This document shows, in pieces, positions 45,460 through 56,948 of a stretch of DNA of 64,000 nucleotides. The stretch is from assembly GCA_013368315.1 (NCBI GenBank), contig JAACJM010000095.1:124001-188000 (forward strand). The letters are read 5' to 3'. Position numbers and translations under genes: made by a program. Each line of letters starts with the position of its first letter. The stretch's first letter is position 1. Below the pieces are notes generated by a model. That model did no database searches. It was given only the letters and a program-made list of their open reading frames with translations, and had not been told where the DNA came from. The stretch comes from Tetrapyrgos nigripes. Taxonomy: Eukaryota > Basidiomycota > Agaricomycetes > Agaricales > Campanellaceae.

Positions 45460-47834
45460 ATGAAGACTTTCCAACTACAGCTTGATACTCAGAATTATCA
45501 AGGAACTGTGTCAGTTAACACTGGCCTCTTCATCAATGGACAGTGGATAGAGCCTTGTGAAGGAGGAACACACGAGTACGTCCCGAATCGCTTCCTTGCT
45601 GAAGGTATAGTTGACAGTGCTGTATTAGTGTTGTCAATCCATGTACGTGCTAGCAAGCCTCCACCCAGGTCGTACTAAGCCTATCTTTCTGCACCAGCAA
45701 CTGGCAAGATCCTCACTGCGGTCAGCGTCGGCTCAGCTAAAGACGTCGATATAGCGGTAGATGCTGCTCAAAAGGTGAGATTGCCGCCTTACTAGAATGA
45801 CACGCTCAGGGCATTGAACATCATTTTCAACGAAGGCTTACAAGACTAACTGGGGCTTGCATATGCCTGGCTCCAAACGAGGAGAAATGCTCAACAGACT
45901 TGCGGACCTTGTCGAAAAACATAAAGACGAACTAGCGGCTTTGGAAGCTTTAGACGCTGGTGCGTTATTCTCCGTTCCTTCTCTTAGACTGTATACTGAT
46001 AATGCTCTTTTGTCCAGGCAAGCCCTTCTTCACTGCTCAACATGTCGATATCGCAAATACGATCAGTACGCTCAGATACTACGCCGGCTGGGCGGATAAG
46101 ATTCACGGAAAGACAATTGAGGTTATTACTCCTCTCCATCCTTTGCTTCTTCTCGTACTCAGAAGGTTCTTAGACATCAGAGACCAAACTTGCCTACACC
46201 AGGCATGAGCCGTTTGGCGTTGTGGTGCGTATTCTCTTGATGATAGTCAGCACTTTCATGACTCATCGCATATTTGGATTAGGGATGCATTGTTCCATGG
46301 AACTTCCCTTTGGTGCGGTCTTTCCATTCTTCATGTTTTAAATCTTTGACTCATAGATGCCAATCCGTGCAGCTTCTCCTGACCTGGAAAATTGCCCCCG
46401 CACTTGCTACCGGAAATACCGTGGTATTGAAGGTAATGAGGTGCATTACTATACCGGGAATCTAAGCTAATGACCATTGAAGCCATCCGAAAACACTCCC
46501 TTATCCGCACTCAAACTTGCGGGTTTCCTGAACGAAGCTGGTTTCCCGCCTGGAGTATTGAACATCGTCAACGGTCTTGGTGAATGTGCAAACCTATTCT
46601 CAGCAGCGGCATTTGCTCACTGCTACTTTCGGTCAATCTCTAGGGCCTGTCGTGGGTGAAGCGATGGCCTATCATCCTCTCATCCGAAAGATATCGTTCA
46701 CCGGAAGCACAGTTATTGGTAGAAGGATTCAAGAAGCTTCTGCCAAATCTAATCTCAAAGCCGTTACTCTTGAACTGGGAGGAAAGAACCCCAATATTAT
46801 CTTTGAAGATGCCAACCTCGACCAGGCTGTCAAATGGGCTTGCATTGGTATATTGTGCGTTACTTCCACGACCTTTTTGTATCGTTCTCCTTCACTAACT
46901 GGTCAATGATCCATATTAGCGCAAACATGGGTAGGTCGAGTATGACTACCTTTGCTCAGTCATTCATGGTTACCGTGTGCAGGTCAAGTGTGTACAGCTG
47001 GATCGCGTATCTTTGTTCAAGAAGGCATCCATGACGCGTTCATCGAAGCATTTACCGCTGCAGCTCAGGAAATACAGGGTGTCATTGGTGACCCTTTCTC
47101 TGCCTCCACAATGCATGGTCCGCAGGTATCCAAAACACAGCTCGACGTAAGTTATCTGTCTTTACGTTGTTATTGTTGTCGTTGTTGAACCTAACCTCTG
47201 TTTCAAGCGTATCCTAGGATACATCAATGGTGCCAAAGCTGAAGGTGCTATCGTCGCTGCTGGCGGACAAGCTCAGAGCGGAGATGGTTACTTCATACAG
47301 CCGACGATCTTCACTGGTTGCAAGCCCAACATGAAGATTGTTCAAGAAGAGGTTTTCGGGCCCGTCGCTGCCGTGATCAAGTTTAAGACAGAAGAAGGTT
47401 CGTGGCTGCCTTTCTTATCTCATTTGCTCCTTCCAGACTTTGATTCTTGTTCCTTCCAGAGGTCATAGAAATGGCCAATGATTCGCTATACGGCTTGGCT
47501 TCCGGTGTATTCACTGAGAACTCCAGCCGTGCTATTCGTGTCGCTCATGCACTGGAAACTGGTATGACTTGGGTAAGTCTCTTTCTTACTGACTTCTCAG
47601 GAGCATTTCTACTTACAGTGATATACTATGTATACAGATTAATTCCTACAACAACTCTGAACACCCGGTGCCATTTGGTGGCTTCAAGCAGTCTGGTGTC
47701 GGAACAGAACTGGGAGAGTACGCCCTCAACACGTAAGTCGTAAATTTTCTCCTGAAAAGGACTACTTATTCATGTCTTTTGGCAGTTATACCCAGGTCAA
47801 AGCAGTGCATGTCAACATTGGACTGATGATCTGA
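45460..47834 (+). CDS. NAD(P)-dependent aldehyde dehydrogenase
   Basis: Oxidises aldehydes to acids. ATG is at 45460 ([15 protein letters not shown]) and [19 protein letters not shown] opens the domain. Conserved blocks across exons: [80 protein letters not shown] (cofactor), [16 protein letters not shown] (general-base Glu), and [14 protein letters not shown] with the nucleophilic Cys directly after an intron near 46982. Later [13 protein letters not shown] and [18 protein letters not shown] follow, then the end [12 protein letters not shown] at 47832. Many small introns, no frame damage. It would counter the acid reductase, or oxidise a pathway aldehyde. Confidence 0.92.
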
Positions 47835-48124
47835 CTGAAGTGGTGCTCAGGCTGGTACTTGATAGCGGCGACGGAACGGATTGATTGTAGAAGATTCCAT
47901 CAGTACTAATGCATTTAGATAGAAGAACACAAACTTTGTCATACCAGTAGACAAAGACAATCGCGAGAATCAAACCTGGTTGCTTCTCCCAGATACCGGG
48001 CCTGGGGCCTGGGGTCTGACTGTTCACCATTACGTCGACAAGACTGGACTAATGCCAAACGTATTTATATTAAGGACTGCGCTGTGTATCCTTTGTGTTC
48101 TTCTTGCCCTCCCCCTCTCCTCCA

Positions 48125-49521
48125 ATGACCTTTGACGTCCCAACCACAGCCCGTGCCGCAGTCATCACTCAACTCGGCCCCAAAGAAGATCTCGTTCTAG
48201 ACACCGCACATCCAGTACCCTCTCCAGCCACTTTACAACCAGGTCAATGTCTGATCAAAATCTCCTACGCAGGAGTTTGTCACTCTGATCTGAGTGTGAA
48301 AAATGATGATTGGGGTTTTCCGTTACCTTTGCCAATTGTAGGAGGTCATGAGGGGATTGGGACTGTAGTGGCTGTAGGGGCGCATACTTTTGACTCGCCT
48401 GTTCAAGTGGGTGACAGAGTAGGGCTGAAATGGATTGCGAGGAGTTGTTTGAAGTGCGAGTTTTGTAGGAAAGGACTGGAGGCTTGTAAGTCCGTTCGTA
48501 ATAATGTCTGATGATCGTACTGACACTTTGCCTTAACATGGCACTGTAGGCTGCCCAATGCTTCCCACTCATGCTACAGGCTGCTCCGTCAACGGTACAT
48601 GGGCAGATTATGTTGTTGGATGGACTGACTACGTCCAATCCATTCCCGAATCCCTCGACAGTGCAGCTGCTACACCTATCCTCTGCGCAGGGGTTACCGT
48701 ATACAAGGCTCTCAAGCAGTCCAAAGCGTCAATTGGGGAATGGATTGCCATACCTGGTGCTGGAGGTGGTCTAGGTTAGTGCTGATGCCCATATTAATCT
48801 GGTTCAAACGCATCTCAAAGTTGCTGCAAAATGCAGGCCATTTAGCAGTCCAATATGCAAAGGCGATGGGCTTGAGGATAATTGCCATTGATACTGGGGA
48901 GTCGAAGCGGAGTCTGTGCATCGATCAGCTCGGAGCAGAGAAATGGATTGACTTTATGGAATCAAAGGATATAATCAACGACGTGAAGGAAGCTTCAGGA
49001 GGTCTAGGTCCGCATGCTGCTGTTATTTCAGTTGGAAATGTGAGTTCGTTTGACTAGGCAGTGAGTGGATGATCACGAAATAACCCAACCTTCTCCTTGA
49101 CAGGCCAAGCCCTTCAATCAGGCTTTGTCTTACCTCCGTGCAGCTGGGACGCTCGTTGCAGTAGGTGTCCCAGCTGGAGCGGCGATGCTCAACGTTCCCA
49201 TAGGGGTTCTTGTTCCAAAAGTGAGTCATTACTAGTACTCACTGAGCGTCGTTGTCTTTTGTCCATTGAGCGAGAATGACACAGTGCCTGAATATCATTG
49301 GTTCGTCAACTGGTAACCGTCAAGATGCTGCCGAGGCTTTAGATATCGCTGCACAGGGAAAAGTCAAGTGTCATTACGAGGTCAGAGAATGGGCCGAGAT
49401 CAATGAGTGAGTCACATTTTTACTATACTGGGAGGGTCCAGATGTAAATGACGATGTCTTCAGCGTTCTGAAGGAAATGTACGATGGACAGATTACAGGA
49501 AGAATAGTCTTGAGTCTGTAG
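48125..49521 (+). CDS. Zinc-dependent alcohol dehydrogenase (ADH1-like)
   Basis: NAD-dependent interconversion of alcohol and aldehyde. ATG is at 48125 ([14 protein letters not shown]), preferred over an upstream in-frame non-ATG extension. Catalytic zinc ligands: Cys52 in AGVCHSD and His75-Glu76 in GGHEGIG. Structural-zinc cysteines: 108, 111 and 114 (CLKCEFC), and a further Cys after the first intron ([10 protein letters not shown]). The coenzyme motif is [18 protein letters not shown], split by an intron, followed by IIAIDTG with the NAD-type Asp. The end is [21 protein letters not shown] at 49519. About six introns. It lies 290 bp after the aldehyde dehydrogenase on the same strand. It could reduce the aldehyde released by the adenylating reductase. 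Confidence 0.92.
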
Positions 49522-49724
49522 CATTTCTATTCAGAATCTAGCAGAAACGAAAAGTGACTGGCACTTGTATAACGTGTTGCCCGAGAGCTCTTCCACCGAT
49601 ACACAGTGATGTTGTTACCCTAAAAGCAAAATAATACGCCGTAAAGACCGTTTTCTGCATCTCATTCCTGGCCACCTAGCCGTGCGAGTGAAATATGGAG
49701 AGTGTTGAGAGATATAGCTACACA
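49522..49724. other. Gap downstream of the alcohol dehydrogenase
   Basis: No feature seen other than the likely 3' UTR. Confidence 0.4.
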
Positions 49725-50200
49725 CTACACGCAGACCCAAGAAATAAAAAACATACTCAAGCAGATACACCAGCAATAGAATTCAATCAACTCATAATCT
49801 TCCTCCTTCGTAGGATCTCCAGTAACCTTCAAACTCGTTATGAGGTACCTATACAACCCATTGGGTACAGTCATTCCATTTGCAAACGTCGGGGTATCAA
49901 AAGCGACTGTGTTGAAGCCGTTATCATTGGGGTCCTGTTCAAGAACCACAATTATCATCAGTAAAGATCCTGAAAAGTCGGAAGAGGGAGAGCACTAACC
50001 TCGTTATTACGCATCAAGAAGTCAACCTCAAGCAGAGGCCCAATGATTGGAACCTGAGCAAAGGTTCCTCCGAGACGACTCTTCGAAAAGGTATGGGTGT
50101 ACCAGTTTCTTCTTGGACCTGCTGCGACCAATTGATGGGATTGTAGGGTCAAAGTCGATATTCGCATCGACGAGGTCTACTCAGAAGATTGGGGTTCCGA
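49725..50200 (-). pseudogene. Remnant of the C-terminal domain of a subtilisin-like serine protease
   Basis: On the minus strand, after about 50200, the order of short runs fits the Fn3-like C-terminal domain of fungal S8 proteases: FGTPIF (TGA) VDLVDANIDFDPTIP, then FAQVPIIGPLLEVDFLMRN, then after a plausible intron DPNDNGFNTVAFDTPTFANG, VPNGLYRYLITSLKVTGDP and EEDYELIE. The usual final SP-V/V run is missing. No catalytic domain is present upstream, and a TGA interrupts the first run at an arginine-like position. It is therefore a leftover fragment, not a working gene. The family assignment is from motif order and is moderate. Confidence 0.55.
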
Positions 50201-50612
50201 ATGCTTGTCTGTTGAAAGGCAGGCAAAGCGCCAGTACAGTACCAAAACCAAACGAAAAAGACAATTCTCATCTTCAAAGCAACACAGGCAAGTCACCACT
50301 AGCACTATCAAACGTATAATTCGTAGGGCCTGTTTAAAAGTTCCCGGCAGCATCGATGACAGCAGGGATCTGTTCTCCGAAGAAGAAATCTGTATGAGTT
50401 GTCCAGCACCTGTGGGCAAAGACGCTCCTAGACCGATATATGAGACATGGAACAGAGATCTTCAGAATTGGTAGCGACATGGGTAAAGCAGTTCTTCTCA
50501 AGACTCTTTTGATTCCAGGTTCCAGTAAAGCGTTATCACATAAAGAACTGCTGCTTCAAGAGCTCGCACAATTGAACGAGGAAGGTATGTTGTGGGTTAT
50601 TCTTAATTATTG
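50201..50612. other. Unassigned segment between subtilase remnant and hAT MITE
   Basis: Open frames occur on both strands (plus 50205-50474, basic; minus 50177-50419). The minus strand also shows FFFGEQIPAVIDAAGNF, possibly more of the protease gene. No decisive motif. Confidence 0.25.
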
Positions 50613-51033
50613 CAGACTGATAGGGAATAGCACGGGTCCGCGGGGAAATGACGGGTCGCGGGGACGGGGTATGGCGGGGACGGGGACGGGGCTGCTTCTC
50701 TCATCCCGCGCCAAACCCGTGACCCGTCACACGGGTACACAACCCGCCGCCTGGTACTACAGAAAGTTGATGTTGGAATAATTATTTACAGGAACCTTCA
50801 GGCAGAGTCATAGGTAAGTAGATTACATACTACACAATTGCGAAAAAAAGTCCTCATGCTTCATAGTAGTGATATGTATGTAGGGGTACCCGTGAACCCG
50901 CGGGTTTTGCCTCTTCCCCGTCTGTCCCGTTGAATCCCCGTGACCCGTGAGGGCGGGGACGGGTTTTGACGGGGACGGGGACGGGTCAGAATTTTTTCCC
51001 CGCGGGATCCCCGTGCTGTTCCCTACAGACTGA
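50613..51033. mobile_element. hAT-type MITE number 1 (GGGGACGGG-rich) with 8-bp TSD
   Basis: The element spans 50621-51025 (405 bp), flanked by CAGACTGA at 50613-50620 and 51026-51033. The ends TAGGGAATAGCACGGG and CCGTGCTGTTCCCTA are inverse with few mismatches, and symmetry continues into CCGCGGGG. The interior is packed with GGGGACGGG and its inverse. TAG..CTA ends and an 8-bp duplication are hAT hallmarks; there is no transposase frame. Confidence 0.85.
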
Positions 51034-51748
51034 TGAGGCAAGATATAGCAGCAGACAACACCTCAAATGACGACAAAGACAACCCAGAGGACAAGATGCT
51101 CGTCGTCGATAAAGAAGAGGATGTTGAGGCAGTCGTAAACGGAAACCGGTAACTAACTGGGCCGACATCAACACGCGCAAAGTTCCTCCTACGCCAAACA
51201 AATAAATCCGCTCGACCGATAGGCAACGGATGGACCGGATAAGCGTACGAAAAATTTACTGCTGTCTACCCGATGTATTCTCGGAAGTGATGAGTAAAAT
51301 GGACCATGCCTTAAAGGTTCGTAGAGCGCTGATCTGTGTTAAGTGGTGGGAGGATAGTGGTGGTCAATTGCAAGGAACGCGTCGGCTTTATTTGGTGTTT
51401 GTTTACCATCGTCCTCCGGCGGAGTCACGACATGGTCTAAACTCCGACTGACGCATTTGAGTTTGGTTCGAGCCTGTCTTTCATCTCCGTCCTCGCAAGC
51501 AACTCGCCAGGACTTGACCTCTTTGTAGTTGCGCCCGTCAAGCATCGTGTGCAATTTCAATACAATACTTCATTCCCCGAGAAAGACTTACTTACTGACG
51601 AATGACTGAAACTGTACAGTAAGTACTTATTCCAGCCTATCAATACGCTCGAGAATTTATCTTTCTATGCTGCCAGTGTATCCCAAAGTCTGTTATTATC
51701 GTTTGATTATCATGCATATGGCATCGCACAAAGTAGCTCACTAAGGCC
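51034..51748. other. Intergenic region downstream of the second aldo-keto reductase
   Basis: A short acidic plus frame near 51034-51166 (NTSNDDKDNPEDKMLVVD) follows directly after the MITE, suggesting the MITE hit a former exon or intron. Nothing else is recognised. Confidence 0.3.
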
Positions 51749-53113
51749 TCAAGGGCTGAGGATAAGCAACCTGACAGTATTAATCTCAAGACCCAAGAAC
51801 ATGCTGATGTCAGTTCCATCGCCGATGTACATTCCCGGGAATCCAGGATCCACTGGTACAACAGCCTCGAGTTCCTTGATCTGAGCAGGGCTCAGAGTAA
51901 TATCAAGTGCTTCGATGTTTTGTTCCCAGTTTTCTGGTTTGCGACCACCCAAGATAGGGAAGACGCAAGTCGTCTTTTGGAGTAGATAGGCAATGGTGAC
52001 TGCGTTGTGTGCACATCAGTAATGGCAAGAGCAGGAAATTTGAATGAAAACACCCACCAGCACGAATACTCTTCGCACCAACCTCCTTCGCAACCTTCTC
52101 CAAAGCCTTGCTCACTGCAATCTCTCGAGCAGTCATTTCAGCATCACCAGGGAACTGTCTCCCATCACCTCTAGCTCTAGCTTCGGCGTGAGCTTTTTCC
52201 TCTGCTTCAGTGCGGAATTTGCCTCCTGCCAAAGTGTTCCAGGGAGAGAGAGCAAGACCTTGTGCTCTGGCAATTGGGATGATTTCCCGCTCGAAAGTTC
52301 TGTCCATAACGTTCCAAGCGCCTTGGTAGACGACGAAGGGAGTCTTTCCCATCAAGCGAGCGTAGGTGTTAGCTTCTGAGACAATCCAAGCTGGGGTGTC
52401 GGAGATACCTGATATCAAGATAGAATGAACTTTTGACGGTTGGATGAATCATTTAAATCGATCGCACCAAGTAGATAACCTTGCCCTGTTGAACGACGTT
52501 GTGCAGTGCGTCCATGACCTCGGAAACGGAGCAGTCCCAATCCCACCAGTGGACGTAGAGAAGATCGATGTAGGTAGTTCGGAGCTTTTTCAAGGAAGCC
52601 TCGACGGAAACATGAAGCGATTTGGCGTTGTTACCAACGAACTGGACTTTCTGCTTGACATTGGGATCGTTCTTTTTGTACCCAGAGGTGTACTGATTTT
52701 AGATTTGTGATGAATTTGGTGACTTGGAAAGAGACAATGCGACTGTGCACACCTTGGTAGCGATGAAGAGTTGATCGCGGATTCCTCTCTCTTCCGCCCA
52801 TTTCCCGATGATTTTTTCGGAAGTCTCCTCTTGGCTATCATCAAATCATCCAGGTAATTATAACGAGATAAAAGACATAGTAGTTATTTGAGGTATTGAT
52901 GAAGTTACCACCAAGCTCATAGAATTTGTCGAGTAACTTGTAGGATTTCTCCTCATCCATCTCGCCCCATACAGATTTCCATCCAGAGTCGCCGGATCCG
53001 ACACTAGCGCCCCCCAAGACAAGGGAAGAAACGCGAACACCGGCCTTTAGGGAAAGAGGGCGGTAGATACCGAGCTTGGAGGGAGGGGCTTCGGGAGATA
53101 GGAAAGCAGACAT
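51749..53113 (-). CDS. Aldo-keto reductase (aryl-alcohol dehydrogenase / norsolorinic acid reductase type)
   Basis: NADPH-dependent aryl-aldehyde/ketone reductase of the fungal AAD family. ATG is at 53113 (MSAFLSPEAPPSKLGIYRPL), then RVSSLVLGGASVGSG. Catalytic residues: the FINTSNN run, where the family has the Asp/Asn-Thr-x-x-x-Tyr site, split by an intron; Lys in QLFIATK; and His in IDLLYVHWWDWD. Downstream are VVYQGAWNVMDRTFEREII, SPWNTLAGGKFRTEAE, VTIAYLLQKTTCVFPILGG-RK (cofactor phosphate binding) and LSPAQIKELEAVVPVDPGFP, with TGA at 51749. Small introns, frame intact. It is the right-most intact gene of the metabolic group. Reduction of an aryl aldehyde is likely; the substrate is not determined. 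Confidence 0.9.
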
Positions 53114-53869
53114 AGTGTGGCAAGGGTTTGATTGAGAGAGTTGTATCCGTTAAAAGGGAGGTGTAGTAGTTGATAAGAAATGTGGCCGTTCTTTGGGTTT
53201 TTATATACCGATGAAATGACCGCAGCCAGACTCGGAGAAAGAGGATGGCTTCCTCACTCACTGAGACCACCTGTGTATGATGCAGACACATTTGTTACCC
53301 CTCTTTCTCGGTCATTAACCGTCCTCCTATTTGCCTGAGTCAATTCCCTAGAGGACCGGGAATCGGGAATTACTCGTCTTGTTGGTGGGGGTCCACGACG
53401 TCATCATACTATCCGCTGCTTCTTCAGTGGTTCTGTCATTCCTAGTATCTTAGTCAGATCCCTAATGTACTGGGATTGAAGTCGCGGGAGACAACCGGGA
53501 GATGTACACTTGATGTACACAGCGCAGGACCATCAAATGCACCGAGTTGATAGTTACACTATGGAGCTGTCTACAGCATTCAGGCTTTGGCTTGGCTTGT
53601 GTCAGAACTGGACGGCCGAAAACCTGACATCAGAAGCTGAAAAAATGGCTCCTAAGCCTGGGTGACAAGGGTTTAGGTATGTAAGAAGTGTTGAATAACC
53701 ACCCAGAGTCCCAGACAACACTTGTGGTTAACTGGATTATTTCAAGATATAAGTTGGGTATCTTCGTAATCAGTCGTCAAGATAAGTAACGTTTGCCTGA
53801 GCCGCTGCTGGATTTGAGACGGAAAGGGACGATGGAACAAACAAATTGAAACAAACCGCACTTTTGGTC
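53114..53869. other. Upstream region of the second aldo-keto reductase
   Basis: No gene recognised. The part nearest 53114 should be the promoter of the minus-strand AKR (TATATA-like at about 53203). Confidence 0.4.
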
Positions 53870-54464
53870 CTCACCGGTAGTGATGTGCGGGCTTGGGCTT
53901 GAAGCCCGAGCCCAGCCCAAGCCCGGCCCTAAAAGCCCAAGCCCGGCCCGGCCTTTGAGGAGGGCTTGGGCTTGATTTCTGAAAGCCCTGAGCCCGAAGC
54001 TCAGGCCCGGGCTTTCAGCGGCACTTAGTGACCTGTTACTGACCAATAAAAATTGTCAATAAATAGTTGAAAATTTTTTTTGCAGGCATTCTCACCAAGT
54101 TCTCGCACAACTTTACAGTTTCTCAGCATCTAACCATCTTCCTGGGTCATCCCCAGCTGTTATCCACCACTTGTTGGCACCAATAATGTTGGTTTTGGGT
54201 CAGTAAATGCTTAATGTAGGTCAGTAGTTCACTTTGTCTATAATACAAACTTAACTTCAGACTTATCCAACACTTCGATCGCGACTTTTTGAGCGATGAC
54301 ATAATCCTAGTCTGAGCCCGGGCTCAAAGCCCGAGCCGGCCCAAGCCCGACCCTACTGAGGGCTTAGGGCCGGGCTTGGATTTTTGGTGAGCCCGAGCCC
54401 TACAAAGCCCAGCCCGAGCCCGAGCTTTGAGCCCAAGCCCGGCCCGCACATCACTACTCACCGG
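53870..54464. mobile_element. hAT-type MITE number 2 (GGGCTT-rich) with 8-bp TSD
   Basis: The element spans 53878-54456 (579 bp), flanked by CTCACCGG at 53870-53877 and 54457-54464. The ends TAGTGATGTGCGGGC and GCCCGCACATCACTA are exact inverses. Subterminal regions are full of AAGCCC / GGGCTT units in both directions; the middle is A+T-rich and unrelated. No ORF of note. Confidence 0.88.
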
Positions 54465-55040
54465 CTTCAGGACCGTCTTTCATCTTCTCATCATCACCAA
54501 ATACTCAAAGACTTCATTGACGCTATCCTCTGTGCTGTTTGACATGATATCCAAGACGACGCACCTAAAACTCCTCGCCAAAGTAGTAACGCATATTTCC
54601 TTGTTAATTGCCTTGGACTCATTCCTCAAAACCACTACCCGTCGGGCTCTGGACTGGCGGCTTTGGAATATGGTGGATAAATGGTGAATAAATGGCGAAT
54701 AAGAATGTGGATTGGTGCTGTTCATTGACGCTGGTAATAGCTATGGTTTTGCTATGGTTAGTTCCGTCTCTTTCCAACCCAAAACATTTGACTCATAGCT
54801 TCTTTCCAGCTTCTTCGTTGCTCTAGCTAGGCCCCAAAATCACCAGTAATGGCCCAATACATCCAATCAACGATATACTCCGCGTTCCTGATCCAAAGAC
54901 GACTCACGTTGGGCAGATATAAGATGGACATCAGTGAGCGGTCAACCTAGTTGATGACGCGTACAACTGACATCCTTTCCAAAACTACATTGGCTAAGTC
55001 TTCAGGATGCCGGCCTGCTGCTTCTATTGGAGCAGACGAC
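54465..55040. other. No gene recognised
   Basis: Short frames on both strands only. Confidence 0.35.
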
Positions 55041-56030
55041 TGAACCTTGTCCTCAAGCACCTCCGTGGACTTCCTCGTCTCTCATGAACTTGCCGCATTC
55101 CTGCGACGCAAATCCCGTCTTAACTCATTGGAAGCACGAGCAAGGTATCTCTTTCTCTATCTTTATCCTTACGTTGTCATTGTCGTTATATTGCAGTCCG
55201 TATTGTGTTTATAAAGCTTCTTTACATTATGCCTTATCATTCGTTCCTGCAGCGATACTACTTGCCCACTGCTCCCCAACCTACCTATTCCATGTGCCGT
55301 TGCTGACTTTGTCGACTCTATACGTGGTACTCTGCAATACTGGCCATGGATCTGGACACCTCCATCGATACCCTAATGCGCACGATGACGCCTTTGGCCT
55401 ATCATCCAGAACGCACACTATTCAGTAGAATGGATTGATGTGATGCGGGTGCGGGAAGCTTCATGCGGGTCCTTTAGGGCAGAGATTTTCACGGTGTAAT
55501 CGGAAGGTGAGGATATGCTTTTAGTCCTGCAAATGATGGCAGGTAAGTTATTTCTGTCATTTTTTTCCAGCATAGACTCGTATGCTCCGAAAGGTACTTT
55601 GCTAAAACATCTCCATCTCAAAGCACTCAAGTTTTTACTCAAGTCTTCTGGTCCTGTACTCTCATCCGTCTCTTCAACTTGTGAAAAACTGTTGGTTCCA
55701 TTTCGACGAGGACCAAGGTACCCCAATCTCTATATATATCCGACTCATTAGCCTAGCTGACGCGCAGTACGTGGCTGCAGGCTGAAGTAACCTTCCACCC
55801 GTTTCCATCCATCACTACCAGCACTCACCCAATGCTCCCAAGCCTCAGAACGTTCTAATCATTCGTCGCTCCAATGTGATGTATGCTGGGACCACTTTGG
55901 CTGTTACCATGACGTCAGAGCCATCATTGAAGGCAGACGTCAATTCCAGTCTCGTCTTCAGTTAGGGACTAGCCAAGGAAGGCGTCGATCCGAATGAAGA
56001 GTATGAATTCTTTCCTCTTATGCGCTGAAA
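55041..56030 (+). pseudogene. Decayed unidentified host-type gene
   Basis: A spliced plus-strand model gives clear protein-like runs: VDFLVSHELAAFLRRKSR and LNSLEARA near 55055-55145, an intron, RYYLPTAPQPTYSM near 55253, then DTSIDTLMRTMTPLAYHPER near 55350, and later SYAPKGTLLKHLHLKALKFL near 55577. Stops and frame changes separate them (TGA, TAG within the second and third runs). I do not recognise the protein. A diverged or fragmentary copy of a conserved gene is likely. Confidence 0.35.
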
Positions 56031-56341
56031 TGGGTCAACTGGGGATGAGTTGGGATCGCACCTCGTGATGAGGAAGACAGAGGAGAAGTGCAGTGCGTCC
56101 TTTCTTTTGCCTGATACGTTTGGCGCTTGCTAAAAAGGATGTCATGCTTGAGGATGGGAGTGCTCTGTGGCTGGGACCTGACGATGAGGGGGAAGAGGTG
56201 GATTATGAAGGCTGTCCAGAGCTGGATGACATTTGTATGTCTCGTTGATGTCTCAACGCTGCCGTATATATGTCTTTGCGTTTCTGACCACACTTGTGAC
56301 CGTCCTCGTAAACGTTACGATCCGGACTAGTTCTACAGTAG

Positions 56342-56883
56342 TGTCACACTGCCGTATTACTATACACACCTTAACTGCACCATACAGTGCCTTCTAAGTT
56401 CTATGTATTCACTTGCCTACCGTTGGATCATAGCCTGGGGTTCAAGTACGGGAACGGTTGGTTTCCAGGCTACGTTGGATCATTCTATGTATTCATTTGC
56501 ACACCGTTGGATCACGGTACTGACTGATCTACCAGATGTTTGCCAGAAATCTAGTATATAAAGCATAGATACAATTGATGTGCGCTAGCTCGTTATTTTG
56601 CTACGATAGGACCTGTCGAACGACTCTGTCTTTGGCACCTACGGTTGTCTCAACCCCCTGCCAACTAGTTCTGCTCGACACCCATACCTTGTACAACACT
56701 ACAAGTATCTCGTCTTAGCACAATTCAAGACTACCTGCTACTACTACTAGTACAGTTCAGGACTAAATTACCTACTAGTACCTCTACGACTGCGGACATT
56801 CTCGCTGTTTCTTCTGCCCATAGCAGTCCTAGGAAGCTCCGGTTCTACACTTGTTTGCAACTGAACTTATTCAGATTCTAACA
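56342..56883 (+). repeat. LTR-like segment upstream of the TPR-CHAT gene
   Basis: It starts TGTCACACTG and ends TTCTAACA, with a TATATAAAGC box near 56555 and a transcribed-end-like tract after it. Two direct copies of a 35-bp unit containing CCGTTGGATCA lie near 56402 and 56483. No matching 5-bp duplication is visible (AGTAG versus GTAAG), so the solo-LTR call is tentative. A splice donor GTAAGT begins right at its end (56884) and a CACAG acceptor at 56940 precedes the TPR-CHAT ATG. Confidence 0.35.
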
Positions 56884-56948
56884 GTAAGTACTAAGCCTCT
56901 TTAGACTCGAAATGAAGACCATACTAACGCCTCGACACAGTCTCAATA

